From positions 1,178,001-1,242,000 of the forward strand of contig JAGVRJ010000014.1 of NCBI GenBank assembly GCA_019059635.1: a stretch of 64,000 bases of DNA, written 5' to 3'. The translations under genes and the position numbers were made by a program. Below the pieces are notes generated by a model. The model searched no databases. It worked only from the letters and a program-made list of their open reading frames with translations, and was not told where the DNA came from. This DNA comes from Proales similis (Eukaryota > Rotifera > Eurotatoria > Ploima > Proalidae). This document shows, piece after piece, positions 31,946 through 45,507 of this stretch (position 1 is the stretch's first letter; the number at the start of each line of letters is the position of its first letter).

Positions 31946-33261
31946 CTAGATTGAATTATGCAGCATTAGCTCAGTAGGACAATTGGGATAATGAGCAATA
32001 CAATTCTCTATTTCTTGACGATCTAGGCCCAAACACATCAGCGCATGCTCTTTGTTTACTTTAGCTGATCGGCCATTCACTTGCTCATTCGAAGGCAAGA
32101 GGAACTTAAGCGCGATTAAATGTTCATATGCCTTAAGAACCACTTGACGTTCATGCCTCTGCTGATTCCAACCTTTGCGAGTGACAAATTTAAGAAAAGC
32201 ACTATAAACGAGATCGAAATTGAACGGCTCGTCAGGGTAAGTCTCACTCAACTCGAGTGCAACGATGACAAGAGTAAGCTCCAATATTGATAAACCCTTT
32301 AGCAGTGCAAACTTGGTGTCTGCGTTGGCCAGCTCGATTGATCGACATAGCTCATTTTTGACAAGTTTGAAGCTACTTTCATCGGCTCTCTCAACTTTTT
32401 TCATCTTCAAAGCACAGCTGAGTAATAGATTCTTCAAAATTCCTATCCTCTTATCAAGTTCAAATTGTTGATTTAACATTTTAATAGTGTGTGGATCTGC
32501 TAAAAGCTTATCGACCAGTTGTTTATGAATTTTTGTATTTGCACTATTGATTTCTGTTAAATTTTCATTCAATTTAATATCATTCAGGAAATAGTTAGCA
32601 ATCTCGAGGTATTTTTCAAAGTCATAGTTATTAAACAAGTATATTTGTCGATGAGAAAATCTAGATTTCACGCGCTTTTCAAATAAGTCAAGAACATCCA
32701 GACGACAGGTAATGCCAATTAGACACATCGGACTTGGCGAATTTTGTATGGTATTCAACAATGTGTATAAAAGCAACTGTGTCTTTGTGCGGGCAAACAA
32801 ATCAAACTCTTCCATAACGAAAATTAAAGGCTTAGACTTTCGATCGCCAGCTCTGAATGAACGCAAAAGAAACTCAAAACTGTCAGCAAATGAGCCATGT
32901 ACTTTATCAGCCTTCACGTTGTCTAATTCGAGCTGACGGCTAATTTCTCTCAAAGCCGATTTTTCGTCGCATTGAAGATAGCCTAAGAAAAAAAAATAAC
33001 CATTAAAGTTTTTGATCTCTTAAGCGAACAGCCGGTACCAGATAGACGGACAATCAACAAATCTTCAGGACAGTTCCTTTCGTCAAGCTCGTTCTTGAAA
33101 CGTTTAATTACTGTGTTAACTAAACAGCTTTTCCCTGAGCCCCTTGGTCCGATCACGAGAGCCGAGTTGTTTTCGCCGAAAAATACCAGTCTCTGAAATA
33201 AACTGAGCAGCTCTTGCTCTTGAGATGAATAAATGTCGAGCATTCTTGAATTATTATTCAT
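31946..33261 (-). CDS. ORC4: Origin recognition complex subunit 4
   Basis: AAA+ ATPase subunit of ORC that supplies the arginine-finger partner to ORC1 and helps load MCM at origins. Two exons, 33261-33039 and 32982-31946, sum to 419 residues in frame (human 436). Walker A is GPRGSGKS and Walker B is IFVMEEFDLFA, where the usual LDE is MEE. The conserved TCRLDVLDLFEKRVKSRFSH carries sensor and finger residues. LLKGLSILELTLVIVALEL and EPFNFDLVYSAFLKFV form the winged-helix part, and the end has HYPNCPTEL as in animal ORC4. The N-terminal helix of vertebrate ORC4 (about 30 residues) is missing. No upstream exon was found, so the protein either starts here or has an undetected first exon. Confidence 0.95.
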
Positions 33262-33773
33262 AATTTCCTTAGCAATTCCTGTCACCCTGTCTTAACTCTG
33301 TACAACCCTGTCAGGTTTTATAAATAGGTAATTAAATTTATTTTTTTTTAAACTATTTTTTGGTAGTCTCGCATATGCTTAGATCTTTTAATAGTGCACA
33401 AGCAATGCAAAACACAGTTCTAAAAGAGTTGGAGATAACAGGCACTGATGGAAAGCGCATAAAAATTGGCTTTATTAAAATCACTTGAGTTCATCCAGGT
33501 TCTTCCAGAGCCTGGCCTGTGCAATGACAAATTATGACTCCTAAGAACAAATTCTCTTGAAAATTAGAAAATTTCAGCTGCAACCTACGGCATCGCCTCT
33601 ATGTGGGCTATGCATCGCCCGAGAATACCTAGACCTGCATTTTTGAGTGTTTTTATTAAGATTATTTTGTTATTAATTAGTCTTCCATGTTCAAAATCAT
33701 CGGAGAATTCATTTTTTAGATTTGCGAAAAGTTTCGTTTTTTATTAAGGCTTATATTTCAAACCAAATTTTTA
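33262..33773. other. Intergenic region ORC4-DOP1
   Basis: ORC4 5' flank and DOP1 3' UTR on the same strand. No exon recognised; a small missing ORC4 first exon could hide here. Confidence 0.45.
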
Positions 33774-36700
33774 CTAATTAGCCCATCCGTCTAAAAAATC
33801 TTCGTGAACCGAAACTTCAAACGATTTTGCCAAGTTTCCAGTTTTGTTCCAATTTTTGTTTTTCTCACTTTGTTTGGGGGTAATTCCAATTGAAACGATA
33901 GCCTCGAAAAATGGTCGTAGGTCACCGAGTTGATTTATAAACCGATCTTTAATGAGTGGGCCTTCTTCCGGGATAATAAAAGCGTTCTTGCACTCAGGAA
34001 ACTTAAACAAATCTCAATAATTATGTCATTAGCTATTGCATGCTAGAAAAACCTACTTTATTCTTTAAGAGGTTACTTATCTTTGACATGTATGGTACAA
34101 AAATCTCTGTTTCTGAGGCTGAATCTATTTGAATTGAACTCACAAATGACCATTTATACCTTTTAAAAAGTGACTTCTAAAAAGGAACGCGGGATTCTGT
34201 CAAAGATCTTACATTTGAAATTGACTCATCGATTCACACGGAAGTGTCAATATAAGGTCAATTAACTTGCATGCAGACAAGAAAATTTGGCATTTTCCCG
34301 TGTTGTTTAAATTTTGTATATTTGAGTTTGATGTAGACGCAAGCTGATCAAAGTATGAGTACTTTGCTCTTATATTAAAATGAAGAGTTATTAAAGGTTT
34401 CTTTTTCAATTTGAGCTTTGGGGAAAATTTAAAAAAAAAATATTTAATTTTCAGCGGACTGAACCAACTTTTTAGGAATTTTTAAAACAGAAACCCTGTC
34501 AAAAGTTTAAAATCGATTATCACAAGTTTTGACAACTCGCTGATGGTAAATATAAAATAAAAGACTTTGCCACTTACTTAAGAATTTCATGATCATCACT
34601 AAGCTCTTGCTCGATTTGTAAAAGAACCAATATCAGCTCAGTGAGAATAGTTGGCCAAAGGGCGACCATATGTCGTGCCGATATTCTTAATAGCAAAATT
34701 CTGAACATCAAAAACAGAGTCGAGTAAAGATTAGGTGTTTGTGTAAGTTTTAGAATATGGGCGATCGCTTCTTGAATTTCCGGCATATTACGCTGATACT
34801 GATCTTTCTCGCTACAATAAATTACAAATGCAAGCCTCTTGAGCATCTGCGCTTTTTGCTCTGATTCGTGCTCTTTGCTGGTAAAAAGCCCTCCAGTCTG
34901 CTGGTAAGAAACTCGAACTTGACAACTTATAAGAACCTCTTAAATATATAAGCCATATATTTAAAACTTACTTAATACATCCTTAAACATAGCCCTATCG
35001 TTGCTCATCAAGTTGTCAATTATTGTTTTTTGATGCTCAAGAGTCAAACTATCGACTTGAAAGAAACTCCCATCGAATAGCATATCGAAAACTTCTTTCT
35101 TCCAGGTTTTTCTCGTATATGGATAAAGAGTGAGACTCATCAGAAGTTGAGAAGCGGAGCGAAAATTGTTTTTGTTTGCGACCCTTGATTTGAAGTAAGT
35201 TTAAAAGTGAATTTAAAAAGTAGAATCCAAATCAGTATTGTTACGAATGAGTTTTGAGATATGGCCAAAGGTTTGACATAAGGCTGATTAACATAGGCAC
35301 GACTAAGCGATCCTTTTCATCGCTCTTGTAAACAATGTCGAGAGTTTTTGCCAGATACTAAAAAAATTCAGAATTTTTTTTATATTTTCTAAATAAAAAA
35401 CCTCTACCTCGGCCAAAACATTGAGTGCTTGCAGACTATGCGTCAAATTAACGACAGTTTCGTTCTCGGATGGTGCATCTAACAACGCAGAAGTTGTTGT
35501 CGAGTCAGTTATATTTGTTGCGGCTTCTACACGATAAATCGAGTTAAACATTTAGCATATTTGGAAAAACGGAAATCTATAGTGGGGTTCGCAGCAATAG
35601 GATTAGTTCTGAGGGATTCAATTAAAAAAATCTGATCAGATTACTTCTCCGATATTGTTAGAAAGCCAGAGATTATGGGAAGTTCAGAACTAAATCACAT
35701 CGAATTTGTGATCAGCCAGATTTTTCAGAAATGGGATAAGCTCATTTACTCTTGCTAACACTTTTCGGCTTTCGTATTTTCTTCATGCCGAGCCTTATTT
35801 TTATCTTAAGCTTCCCTAGAAAAGTTGAGTCAAATCTGGCGGAAAACACAAAATTTGACGGGCATTAGCATTAGGAAAGCCAACTCTTACCATTTTCGTT
35901 ATCGGAAAAAGCTCTAGAGAGCTTAGCTACTCCCGATTCATTTACAAGAGGAGAAGCTGGATCCAGAGCTGCTCTTTCAGTTTTTGAATCAGGCTCAACA
36001 GAATCATGAACAGGGAGAGGAGACAATTTAACAGCGTAATTTTTCCTAAGCCAAGTTGTTTGTTGAAGCGACGATGCAACTATGTTATTACACGTCTCAA
36101 AAAGTCGATGTGTTGCCTCCTAGAAAGTCCATAAGAAACCTTCCGCCGTGGCTTTATAAACCTTTTGTTACCTGAATATCTCGAGAGAAGCGTCGGTCGT
36201 CAACGAGAATGCTAAAGTTGTTTACACATTGGTACAGAATTCTTAAATGCAATAAAAATTAGAATGAAAGATAATGAGAAGAGAATCACTAAAAGAAATG
36301 ATTTACCGAAATAGCTGAAAATAACATGCGGGACTAAAGTTATTTAAGGTAGAAGAAAGCGTTTCTTTGAAGAATGCTATGAGACAAGTGGCCAATTCAG
36401 TATTCGAAATAGGCCCATTTCTGATTTGCTCTTGTTTGGAAGGATTTGTGTAAATTTCTAAATAAAAACTTAAAAGCTGCAAGAGCCATGCATTAATGGG
36501 TGTTTTTTTCTAAAATTTAAACTCTTAACCTTCAATAAATATAAAGTTTCCAAAATGCCGTGAATACCTTTTCTTTTCCGTTTTGATTGGACGATCTTAA
36601 GATTTCCGCTATATTTTGAAGCAGTATTGATATAGAAAAAGATTTCAATGATCCGAGGAGTTCAATTATGGCTTTATGTTCTTGATGCATCCGAGATCGC

Positions 36701-39700
36701 TTCTTTTTTTCACCCCATACTATACCTAATCCAATCATCAACTGCTTGGTGTTGTTTTGACTCAATGAATCAATTGTTTCGGTAATGCATCTCTTAATAA
36801 CCTTAATTATACATCAATCAAGTTTAAAGTCAGGAAAATGATCAAAATAGATGCTCCAACTAACTTGAGGATGCCCGAGGTTGCAGTTGAAATTATTTCC
36901 CAAGAGTGTTTGTTCTTTGGAGTCAGTACTGGTAACCACTCGGGAAAACTTGAGGACTATGTTGCACTTAAGCCAGACTTGGACAAGGCTTGAAAGAATT
37001 GAAGGGAGAAGATTTATGAGGCAATCCTTTGCCTGGGCAATATTCATTTCGTGATCATTCTGAATTTGCTTGTATACTTTTAACTGGCTATCAGTCATAG
37101 AGAAGCCGTTAAAAGCGATTTCGTTGTGTATCCAAGAAATTGTTTTGGATTTATTTGCATCGGATAAGCTGTAGTTAATCAGAAACGAAAGCTGTTTGAG
37201 CATGGAGACTAGCAAGTCTGGAGTATGGGCTGAGAAATGGAGACCTGACGAAAATGCGGACGAAACAGGTAAGCCATTTGAGCCACCAATTGAACTGTTG
37301 GAACTAGTGATAAATAAAAGGTTTCGGCATAGCTGCTCAACTACATAAGTAATTAAAGAGCGTAAAGCGGTTCCGCTTGAAGTAAGAGAGTTTTTAACTA
37401 AATTGAGTACTGGTAGATGGTATTCAATCTGAGACATGTTTTTAAGGTAAAAGAGAATCCCCGAAACGAACATAGACTGGTTGCAAATAGTCTGATGTTG
37501 AATGTATCTGGTAGCCAACGTGCTCGATGCTAGGGGTGAAATTCCATTTTTCGCTTTGAGACTGCCTTTCTGGCCCGAACTCAAATCTCTTACCATCTTC
37601 AAGGTCAGAAAAAGATCGTCATCTGAACTGGTTGTGGGTGATTTTGAATTTTGTTTCAGACTACTTGCAGAATATTGGTTTAGATTTTTTGGAAACATAA
37701 GCTTGGAATGACTCATTGTGCTTTCTAATTCAATTAGGTTTTGAAGACAATTAATTAGCTCACAAACGTAAAAATACTCAAGCTTGGAGCCTAATTGATG
37801 TTTGAAAATAGTGCTTGGAATCGAGTTTGGTGTTGCAGTACATGTGGTTGCGTAAAAACAATGCAGCAATGTTTTTTGAATCCGACAATGGTCAATTAAA
37901 TCGCAAGTTTTCTCTAGATGGCCAGCAGTATTCATATTTTTCAGCAAAGAATTCAAGCCTTTGAGGATTTTAGAAAGTATTTGGAGTGAATATATCTGTA
38001 TATTGCGGTTGTAAGTAAATAAATCCCGATCCGATGGGTAATTGATGTTCGAAGCAGCTTTTGAATATCGGGGAGGTGAAGAATCAACAGAGGAGCAAGC
38101 AGTAGAGTTAAATGAATTGTTCAAACATGGCAGCGTCGGTGAGGACGCTGATCTCAGAGTAAACTTTTCAGAGTTGGTATTCTTTATAGTAAACTGATCC
38201 GGAGGATAATAGCTGCGTATGTAAAATAAGAGCACCTGCACAATTAGCTCAATGTAAGTCAAGTTGTTCCAGTTCAGACAGCTCAAATCAAAATGTCTAC
38301 TGGCACCTGATCCGGAGTAAAAGTTTTCCCCGTAAATACACTTAAAATGTCGAACGAGTAAGTCAAGAAGCTTTTCATTATGAACGCTGAATTCTTTGTT
38401 AGCGATGAAAGTATTTGTTATTGCTTCCAGAAATTCGTTGCTGCAATGCATCAATATTTGGTCGAGACAACGAAGAGCAAAAAGAGTCCGGTCATGGTCG
38501 AATGGAACTTTGGCGTAAGAAGTAACCTTAATTAAGTTCGAATTGGAGTATGCTTGGATACTATTGCAGTTTGTATATAAGAGCATGTATGCAAAGTTTT
38601 CATCGACTGCCCTTTGACTATCAACTTGACTTTCCGAATTGGAAAATTTTCTCAGTCGAGACGTTTCTCCATTGGCATTTGGAGTTGGAAATATTTCATT
38701 ATTTTTTTGAGTTTTGTTTTTCATGTCTCTCCATTCATCTTCAATTTTTGGAGTCCTAACTGGCTGGTTCATTATAGTTAAATCAGTACTTTTACTTTCA
38801 TCACTGGTAGGACTTTCATTTCCGAAATGGTTTCGTTCATGTGACTCATCCTCGTAATCATAATCGCCTTCAATCTCATCGTCTCCTTGATCAAATTCTG
38901 CGATTTCGCCCTCAACGCTATTTCGTTTTTCATCATTCGTATTTTCAGCTGCTTTGATTGCTCGATAACTTTGAAGAAGACGAGCACTTGAAGTATCGTC
39001 GTTCTCATATTCATGATCCTTTTCGTCATTTTTAACACAAGAATCTTCTTGCATAAAAGGATTCACACGTAGATTTATTCCTTGGCTTGCAGCTGCATTT
39101 AAAATAGATAGTGGAAGCTCAAGGTTGGGATATTTGGCCAATTTCGTTGAAGGTTGTTCAGGTGAAGCGAGTTGCTGGCTGTTAGAAACTGATGAAAACA
39201 AGTTTTCATTTCGGACGCTTGCTGTGTTATTGATATGGTACTTAACGTTGCCACCTTCGTTACTGATTGCATAAACCTTAGACTCATAATTAGAATCGTC
39301 TTCGGTCTCTAGTTTTTCGCGATTCAGGTGTTTTATAATATTGGAATTCACAAGAATAGAGTCTAGATAATGCTGAATAGATATTCTTGCTGTTGCCGGA
39401 TGCAAAAGAGTCAAGAGCAATAAATCTAAAAGTCTTGGTAAGTCATTGTATTGTGAAATACAAGCTGAGAGCCATTCTTGAATTAGATCAATAACAGGAC
39501 GTGGGGTTTTTTCATCTGAAAGCATGCTCAGAACTATGAGAAATGGCCTCTCGAACATTTTGCTAGGCTTAGATACGCGCGCTCCTTGTTCATCTATGGC
39601 TATGTCTTCGTTGTGGACATTTAGCTCTCTTGACCAATGCCAAAGACGCATGAACCGTCTGATCGAATCAATGGTTGCTGACTGCTTGGCATTATCGTCA

Positions 39701-42624
39701 TTCATTTCTGTTCCGATTATTATTTGTTTCGATATCATTTCTTCACAGGTATTGTTGGGTAAAGTTTCGTGAAGAACACAAAGAAGAATTGCTGCTCTTC
39801 TATCTATAGGCTCAGTTCTGTTTGTTTGGTCGGTTTGATTTTCTTCCCAAGGTTCGATGAGATGTTTCCAAAGCATCAGGGAGCAATCATGACCGAATAG
39901 TGAGCTTTTGAAAATAGCATCGATTTGCTTTTGACTCATGATACTTTTTATCAGGCAGTTACTTCTCGACGAATATTCGTGCTCAACGAGTTTATTCTTC
40001 AGCATAGTTTGATAGAACTTAGCGTATTTTTTTGTTGAATCTTCGAAATGAGAGTTAACTGACTCACTTAGGTTCAAAAGCTCTAGAATAGTTTTTAGAG
40101 CGATGGTTTTCAGTTCGAATAAAACTCTGTTATTGTTACTAGAGGGACATGTGACTCGAGCGCTAAGAACAAATAAATCTTGCAACCATCCCTCGAATAG
40201 ATTGGGAAAATCCGCGGTATCGTTGATTGCAGCTTCTTCACTTACGGTACTGGTGAATGATCTTTCTTGCTCTTCTAAATTTTCACAAGGGAAAACGAAG
40301 AGTTTCATCATGAACTTGTTGAGCAGCTGGAAAGAGCTCAAATACGATTTGCACGATTCTTTTAGGATCAAGTTTGAGCCTGGATTTTCTTCTTGGCGGT
40401 TGAAAATACTCGCAAAAGAATTCTTGAGATCAGTTTGGAATTGTTCACTTTTTGTTGCTACAAAATGTTCCTTAACAAAAGAGTGCAGCAACTGTTTAAC
40501 TATATTCATACAGCTTTCCATAATTTTTTCATCGTTAATATCATCGTTATCGGTCTGATTATTCTCTAGCTCTATTCTCGTCAGCATATCTGAAACTAGA
40601 TCGTCGACAATCCTTTCAACGTCTACTTCCTCATTTTTCTCTGAATAAATATTTTCTTGATCAAAGTTGGATTTTCTTTTGTTTTCAACTTCTAGATCTA
40701 GATTACGGTCCTCTAGAACCACTACTTTTGGGACTATTTTTTCAAGGATGTGAGAGCACAAGTTGAAAGATTTAAGCAAATCTTGATTGCTCATGCGTCC
40801 ACAATATAAATTCAAAGCTTGCAGAATCCTTTTAAGCATAAGCGGAAGGTGTTCTGTTTGAATTTCACTGTAAATATCAGATCTTGTGAGCAAGTCTAAA
40901 ATAAATTCAAAAAGGTCGCACAATTGGCTTGGGTCCGTTTGATGGCCTTTTTCAAATTTCTCGGTCAGGTCTTCACAAGCCTCTTCAAATTTTCTTGCAC
41001 AAAAATCCCAAATAAAATAAAGTTGAAACGATTGGAAAAGGAAATTGCAAGTTGCTTTGCGAATTTCCATGAGTTCTCTCTGCTGTTGCTGCTGTTGTTG
41101 TTTGAGTTTAGCTGCTGAATCAACAGGTAAATTATTGAAGGTGAATGTGTTGGACATTTTTTTTACGTGACCCATAGGTCCAACGATAACGTTGTTTAAA
41201 TTATAACTTAGCTGGATGCATTCTTTTTGAATAAAGAAAAGCAAATCGAGCAGAATCTCATCTAAAATAGAGTGGCCTATCTCTTGTCTCTCAACCAAAT
41301 TTGTGATTATCTTTAAGATGCGTAGGACTGGAATTGTTTGATACGAAGGGTGGGAATCAGTGACTCTATTATTACTTTCTTGCAAGTATTCCGAAGAAAC
41401 TCTATCTCGATTAGTAAGCATGGTTCTTAAAGATTCGACTAGCAACTCCTTTGAGAAAGTTTCAAAGTATTTGTCTACTTTTGGCTGAACTGAGTAAGAA
41501 GAACCAAGACTTGAGCTAGTGAGGGTCGAAATATTTGAACTAGACTCAGTTTTAGGTACTAATGGTCGATTCGTAGATGAGCCCATAAACCAAGAATAGA
41601 CCCGTCGGTTAAGTGACATATCACGACGCAGAACAACTTGAATTGCAACAATTATCAATTGAATCTTGTCCTCACGGTTTATATGCTTCGTATTCATTGG
41701 TAAACACAAACAAATAAAATCAAGGATGCTGCGTTGGACTAAAGGATTCGAGTCTTGTAGTGCGCAGCAAACAGCATTTATCATAAGATCAATTGAATTT
41801 CCAATAAGATACAGCTGATCATTTGATTGTTGTCTAGATTCAGCTAGAGAACTTGAATCTATAGCCTCTGACGTGGCACCTAACATTTGCTGCTGATGAG
41901 TTTGCTTCTTTTTCGCTTCAAAATTATTTAAAACAAATTGAATAGCCGGAAATCGAATAGAGGGCTCAAAAACAATTGCCGACCATAAACTAGAGTAGAA
42001 AAATCTATCTTGGGGTATATAGTTGTTGATGTTGACTACTGATAAATCATTAGCATCAAGATTATCGATATTCAATTGATCGGATTGTGCAAGGCAAATA
42101 CTTTTGATCAAATTAAACGTACGTGAATAAAATTCAGAGCCTTCCTCAAGTCCCGGCAAAACACCGATAAGTAGACCAGATAGACAAGGTCTCAAAGCTT
42201 GTTTGAGGGGTAATAGGTAAACTTCAAATATACTTAGGAGAACCGGTTTTACGGAGAGTGCCGCGTTCGCTAGGAGTGGGAAAAGTCCGTTTGCGTAAAG
42301 AAAGAGGTCCCTTCCGAGACACCCTACACTGATGTTTTGAAATATGACGGCATATACTTCCAGCGCTTTGAGATGCACTCCGCTAGGTAACGCAGGATGT
42401 AGACATTGTGCCAACCGTTTGCAAACAGAAACCCTTTTAGGAATAAAAGGATATTTTGGTCCAGTTTGAAGTGCTTTTTTCAGTTTGTTAAGAGAAGAAA
42501 TCAAATCTGCCCATTCGGTTGAAGACTCAAAGTTTTTTAATGCTTTTTCCACTGAGCTAACATATGTACGGTACTTGCTGTCATTACTTAACAAGTAAAT
42601 TTCTTCAGCAGAGGGCAGGCTCAT
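33774..42624 (-). CDS. DOP1: DOP1 (dopey), giant endosome/Golgi trafficking protein
   Basis: Starts MSLPSAEEIYLLSNDSKYRT at 42624. The first exon (42624-36865) is 1,920 codons without an intron. It opens with the conserved Dopey N-terminal domain (ADLISSLNKLKKAL, LAQCLHPALPSGVHLKALEV, GRDLFLYANGLFPLLANAAL, SLWSAIVFEPSIRFPAIQFV). A long, partly low-complexity middle follows, with a glutamine run near 41090 and an acidic block near 38800-39000. The C-terminal leucine-rich helical part continues in about eight short exons from 36801 to the stop at 33774, split by normal small introns; the first junction (36865/36801) is phase 0. DOP1 works with MON2 in endosome-to-Golgi and kinesin-linked transport. 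C-terminal exon boundaries are approximate. Confidence 0.88.
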
Positions 42625-43451
42625 CTTAAATGCTGCCGCTTGCTTCAACTGTTTAGCAATCTACGTCAGCAAAAAACTTAAATTTCCAGTTTAAAATCAA
42701 TCGAAATTTAATTAAGTTCAATAAAATAATCATAAATGAAAGCCGGTATGCAAATGTAGCAAATAATCAATCTGTCTCGCAAACATCAGTACATCTATGG
42801 TAATATAGAAAAAAAAAGAGAGTTTTTGTCAGCCTGCGACATTCGTTTTGAAGCTCTGACGCATTCAAAAGCTTAATTATTCATAGTTGCCCAACGAAAA
42901 ACAGGATCTAACTGATGACGAGCTTCAGATGCGAAAAATGTTCTTGTTGAACAACTATTTCATAATATAAGCGCTTAAGAGTGTCTTGTAGTTTGTCTTA
43001 AGCGACACGCAGGGCAATATTTTTTTAAACTTGTTTATTAGCGGGATTTAGAACTTGATTTTACACAATATTTCTTTTTTTTAACAAAAGGTTCAGTAAA
43101 ATAATTTTTCAGGGATTTAAAGAACGAGAAATGAAAGCTTGATAAAAGTGCCCATTCTAAAAAAAGGACTTTTCCCTTTTTTGGTAAATTTTTCTGAAAT
43201 ATTGATTTATTTTGCGGTTGGGATCAAATAAAATTACATCGTAATGACTTTCATCGTATATTAAGTTATACAGCTAAAATTAAAAAGGTCTAACTACTTT
43301 GGAAGTTATTAATAAATCAATTTATTGCAAGAGAACTAAATTAACAAATATCACCAGTGCATTCAGAGATTTGAAAAGCATGCTCATAAGGCGAACTTTC
43401 GCATAAATAGAACTTGTTTCTAGTGAAAAAACGAGAGAGAGTTCGCTACCT
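42625..43451. other. Divergent promoter region DOP1/zinc-ribbon gene
   Basis: About 830 nt of AT-rich sequence with no open frame of note and no clear regulatory motif. Confidence 0.5.
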
Positions 43452-45110
43452 ATGGATAGAAAAGGCACCCTATTCTGCTATAATTGTCATTTTCCTACTC
43501 ATTGTGATTTCAAGTTTTGTCCGAATTGCGGGAAAAAAATAGAACAATTAACGCAGAAAAAGGTTTTGTCAAAAAACTTCTCTAATCTGCTGATCTTATT
43601 TAACTTGCATTGAATAATTATAGAATACGCCGGAAACTTCAATCGAAACAGAACAATTCAGAGTTAAAGTTAGCATCTTGTTTGGCGAAAGATTGGAACC
43701 TATAAAACAAGAACTAGGCGGAGGATGGCGCTATGTTTATTTTCGAAATACTGATGGATTCAAAGATGTTTTTGAAAAGATAGTCGAGCTCTATTTTCCT
43801 AGTAAAGTTAAATTTTAATTTAGTACTAGATTTAAATTAAAAAGCTATTGATTTATCACTAATTCAAAGGAAACTCCTATACATGTCTTGGAAATCCAAA
43901 TGACTTCAAAATCACGCTTCTAGATTTTAAAAAACAAATCCTTTCGCGTCATAAATTTGAGGATTTGGATCAATATTTCAAAGACAATGGCCTAAGCAGA
44001 TCAAAGCCAATTTTTTTTCTTCATCTTTTTAAAGACATCCGAAGTCGATTTTGGCGAGAAGAAAACACAGCTGATAGCGAGAAGAGTATTCAAGAAAAAA
44101 GGATAACTTCTAGCACAAATCCTGCTCAAGCGGTTCCTTGTTTGACTTTGGATAAAGTTAATCTTGATTCAGAAGTGAAGAATATCACAAATGCTATACA
44201 GAGTTCGACTGCAATTACACCATCTAATCACAATCTGAAAACTAGCATTGTCCCGATTATCCCAACTCAACAGCAAGTTGAAGTGTCTTCGCCATTAAAA
44301 ACAAACTTATCAAAATTCAATCTCAAGTCAGCAGTAGTTCAAGTAGATCCTATAATTGGTATTATGCTTTCCCAAACCACCAAATTTCACTTTATTTCAA
44401 CCTTAAAGTTTAAGATGTTAAGCAGAAGCGAAATAGATCCCCTTCTATGTCATCTTTATCTTCATCTTCTAGTGAATCTTCTTGGACAATGGCCAAAAAA
44501 TTAAATGAAAAGATGAACAAAAAACTTAAAGAAGCAATAGTGTCTGGCGGAAGAAAAAAATTGGAGAAAAGCGAAAAAAGAACGGTCTCAGGAGATAAGT
44601 CAGAAAAAACTGATTTGCCGTCAGTTGATTTCGCCCGATCTAAAGCAAATCATTCAATTCATAGTCATGAATCACGTAAATTTGAGCCTTGTTTAGAAAG
44701 AGTGAGATATTTATATTTATTTTATAAACTTTGCTCCACTCTCGATCAATAGTAATCAGTGTCGAATTTTTAAAAAGAGTTATTCAAACTATCACAATGG
44801 CAGGTTTCAAAGAGGAAGAAGGCATGAAAGTTTAAGATTTAATAGCAAATCCAGGCATGATGATACCAGAAGGTTGCAAAATGATTATCATCAGTACCGA
44901 GGTCACGCAGAAAGAGACTCGAGATGTAAGAAGTAAAAAAGAAATATTATAATAATGGAATACTGAAAAAAACATTCTAAAAATTAAGATCACCTTGACA
45001 GTCGCATTAATTATTGCCAGTACAGTTCAAGTCGGCGTGAGCCGACAACTGGCAGTTATCGCTCCAAAGGTGAAATTTGCGAATTGAGCTCTTTGATTTT
45101 TGTCATTTAA
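43452..45110 (+). CDS. Zinc-ribbon protein with basic Arg/Ser-rich tail, unrecognised
   Basis: Six exons, 43452-43562, 43624-43801, 43870-44358, 44415-44701, 44760-44925 and 44989-45110, join in frame to 450 residues; introns are 53-68 nt. The N-terminus carries a Cx2C...Cx2C knuckle pair (CYNCHFPTHCDFKFCPNCG), so a zinc ribbon. A compact domain of about 100 residues follows (VKVSILFGERLEPIKQ, GGGWRYVYFRNTDGF, CLGNPNDFKITLLDFKKQIL, SKPIFFLHLFKDI). Then come a serine/threonine-rich linker, a KRNRSPSMSSLSSSSS block, and a lysine- then arginine/tyrosine-rich tail (RFQRGRRHESLRF, HQYRGHAERDSR) typical of RNA-binding proteins. I do not recognise the middle domain. Possible RNA-granule or splicing-related role, inferred only from composition. 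Confidence 0.6.
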
Positions 45111-45507
45111 ATGATATCTTGGCAAGATACAGATAATCGCTCGGAAGGAGGTTATTCTTTTAAAGCCTATTGGAAATAAGGAAGAATCATTTGTAGCTAT
45201 AATCATTTGTTTTGAATGTTTTGCCAAAATATAAAAGTTTTTATGTAGTTAAATTAATTTGCTTTTGAGTGTATTTCAGTATTTTTTGTATAATGGTTAA
45301 GAAAATTTGTTGGACGAATAATGAGATCAGTAAAACTATTTATTTTAATGCGACATAATCAGGCCTGTTTGTTGCATAAGAACAAACCTCGCGACACCAC
45401 TTAATTCTGCTCGTTTTCAGTTTTAAATGTGTATGAATGGCTTGAACGCTTCTAGATAATAAGATTATTGAATCCATCGACGAAATATTAATTTACTTGT
45501 GAACAAG
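45111..45507. other. Intergenic region between two unrecognised genes
   Basis: About 400 nt on the same strand; 3' UTR and promoter space. Nothing specific seen. Confidence 0.45.
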
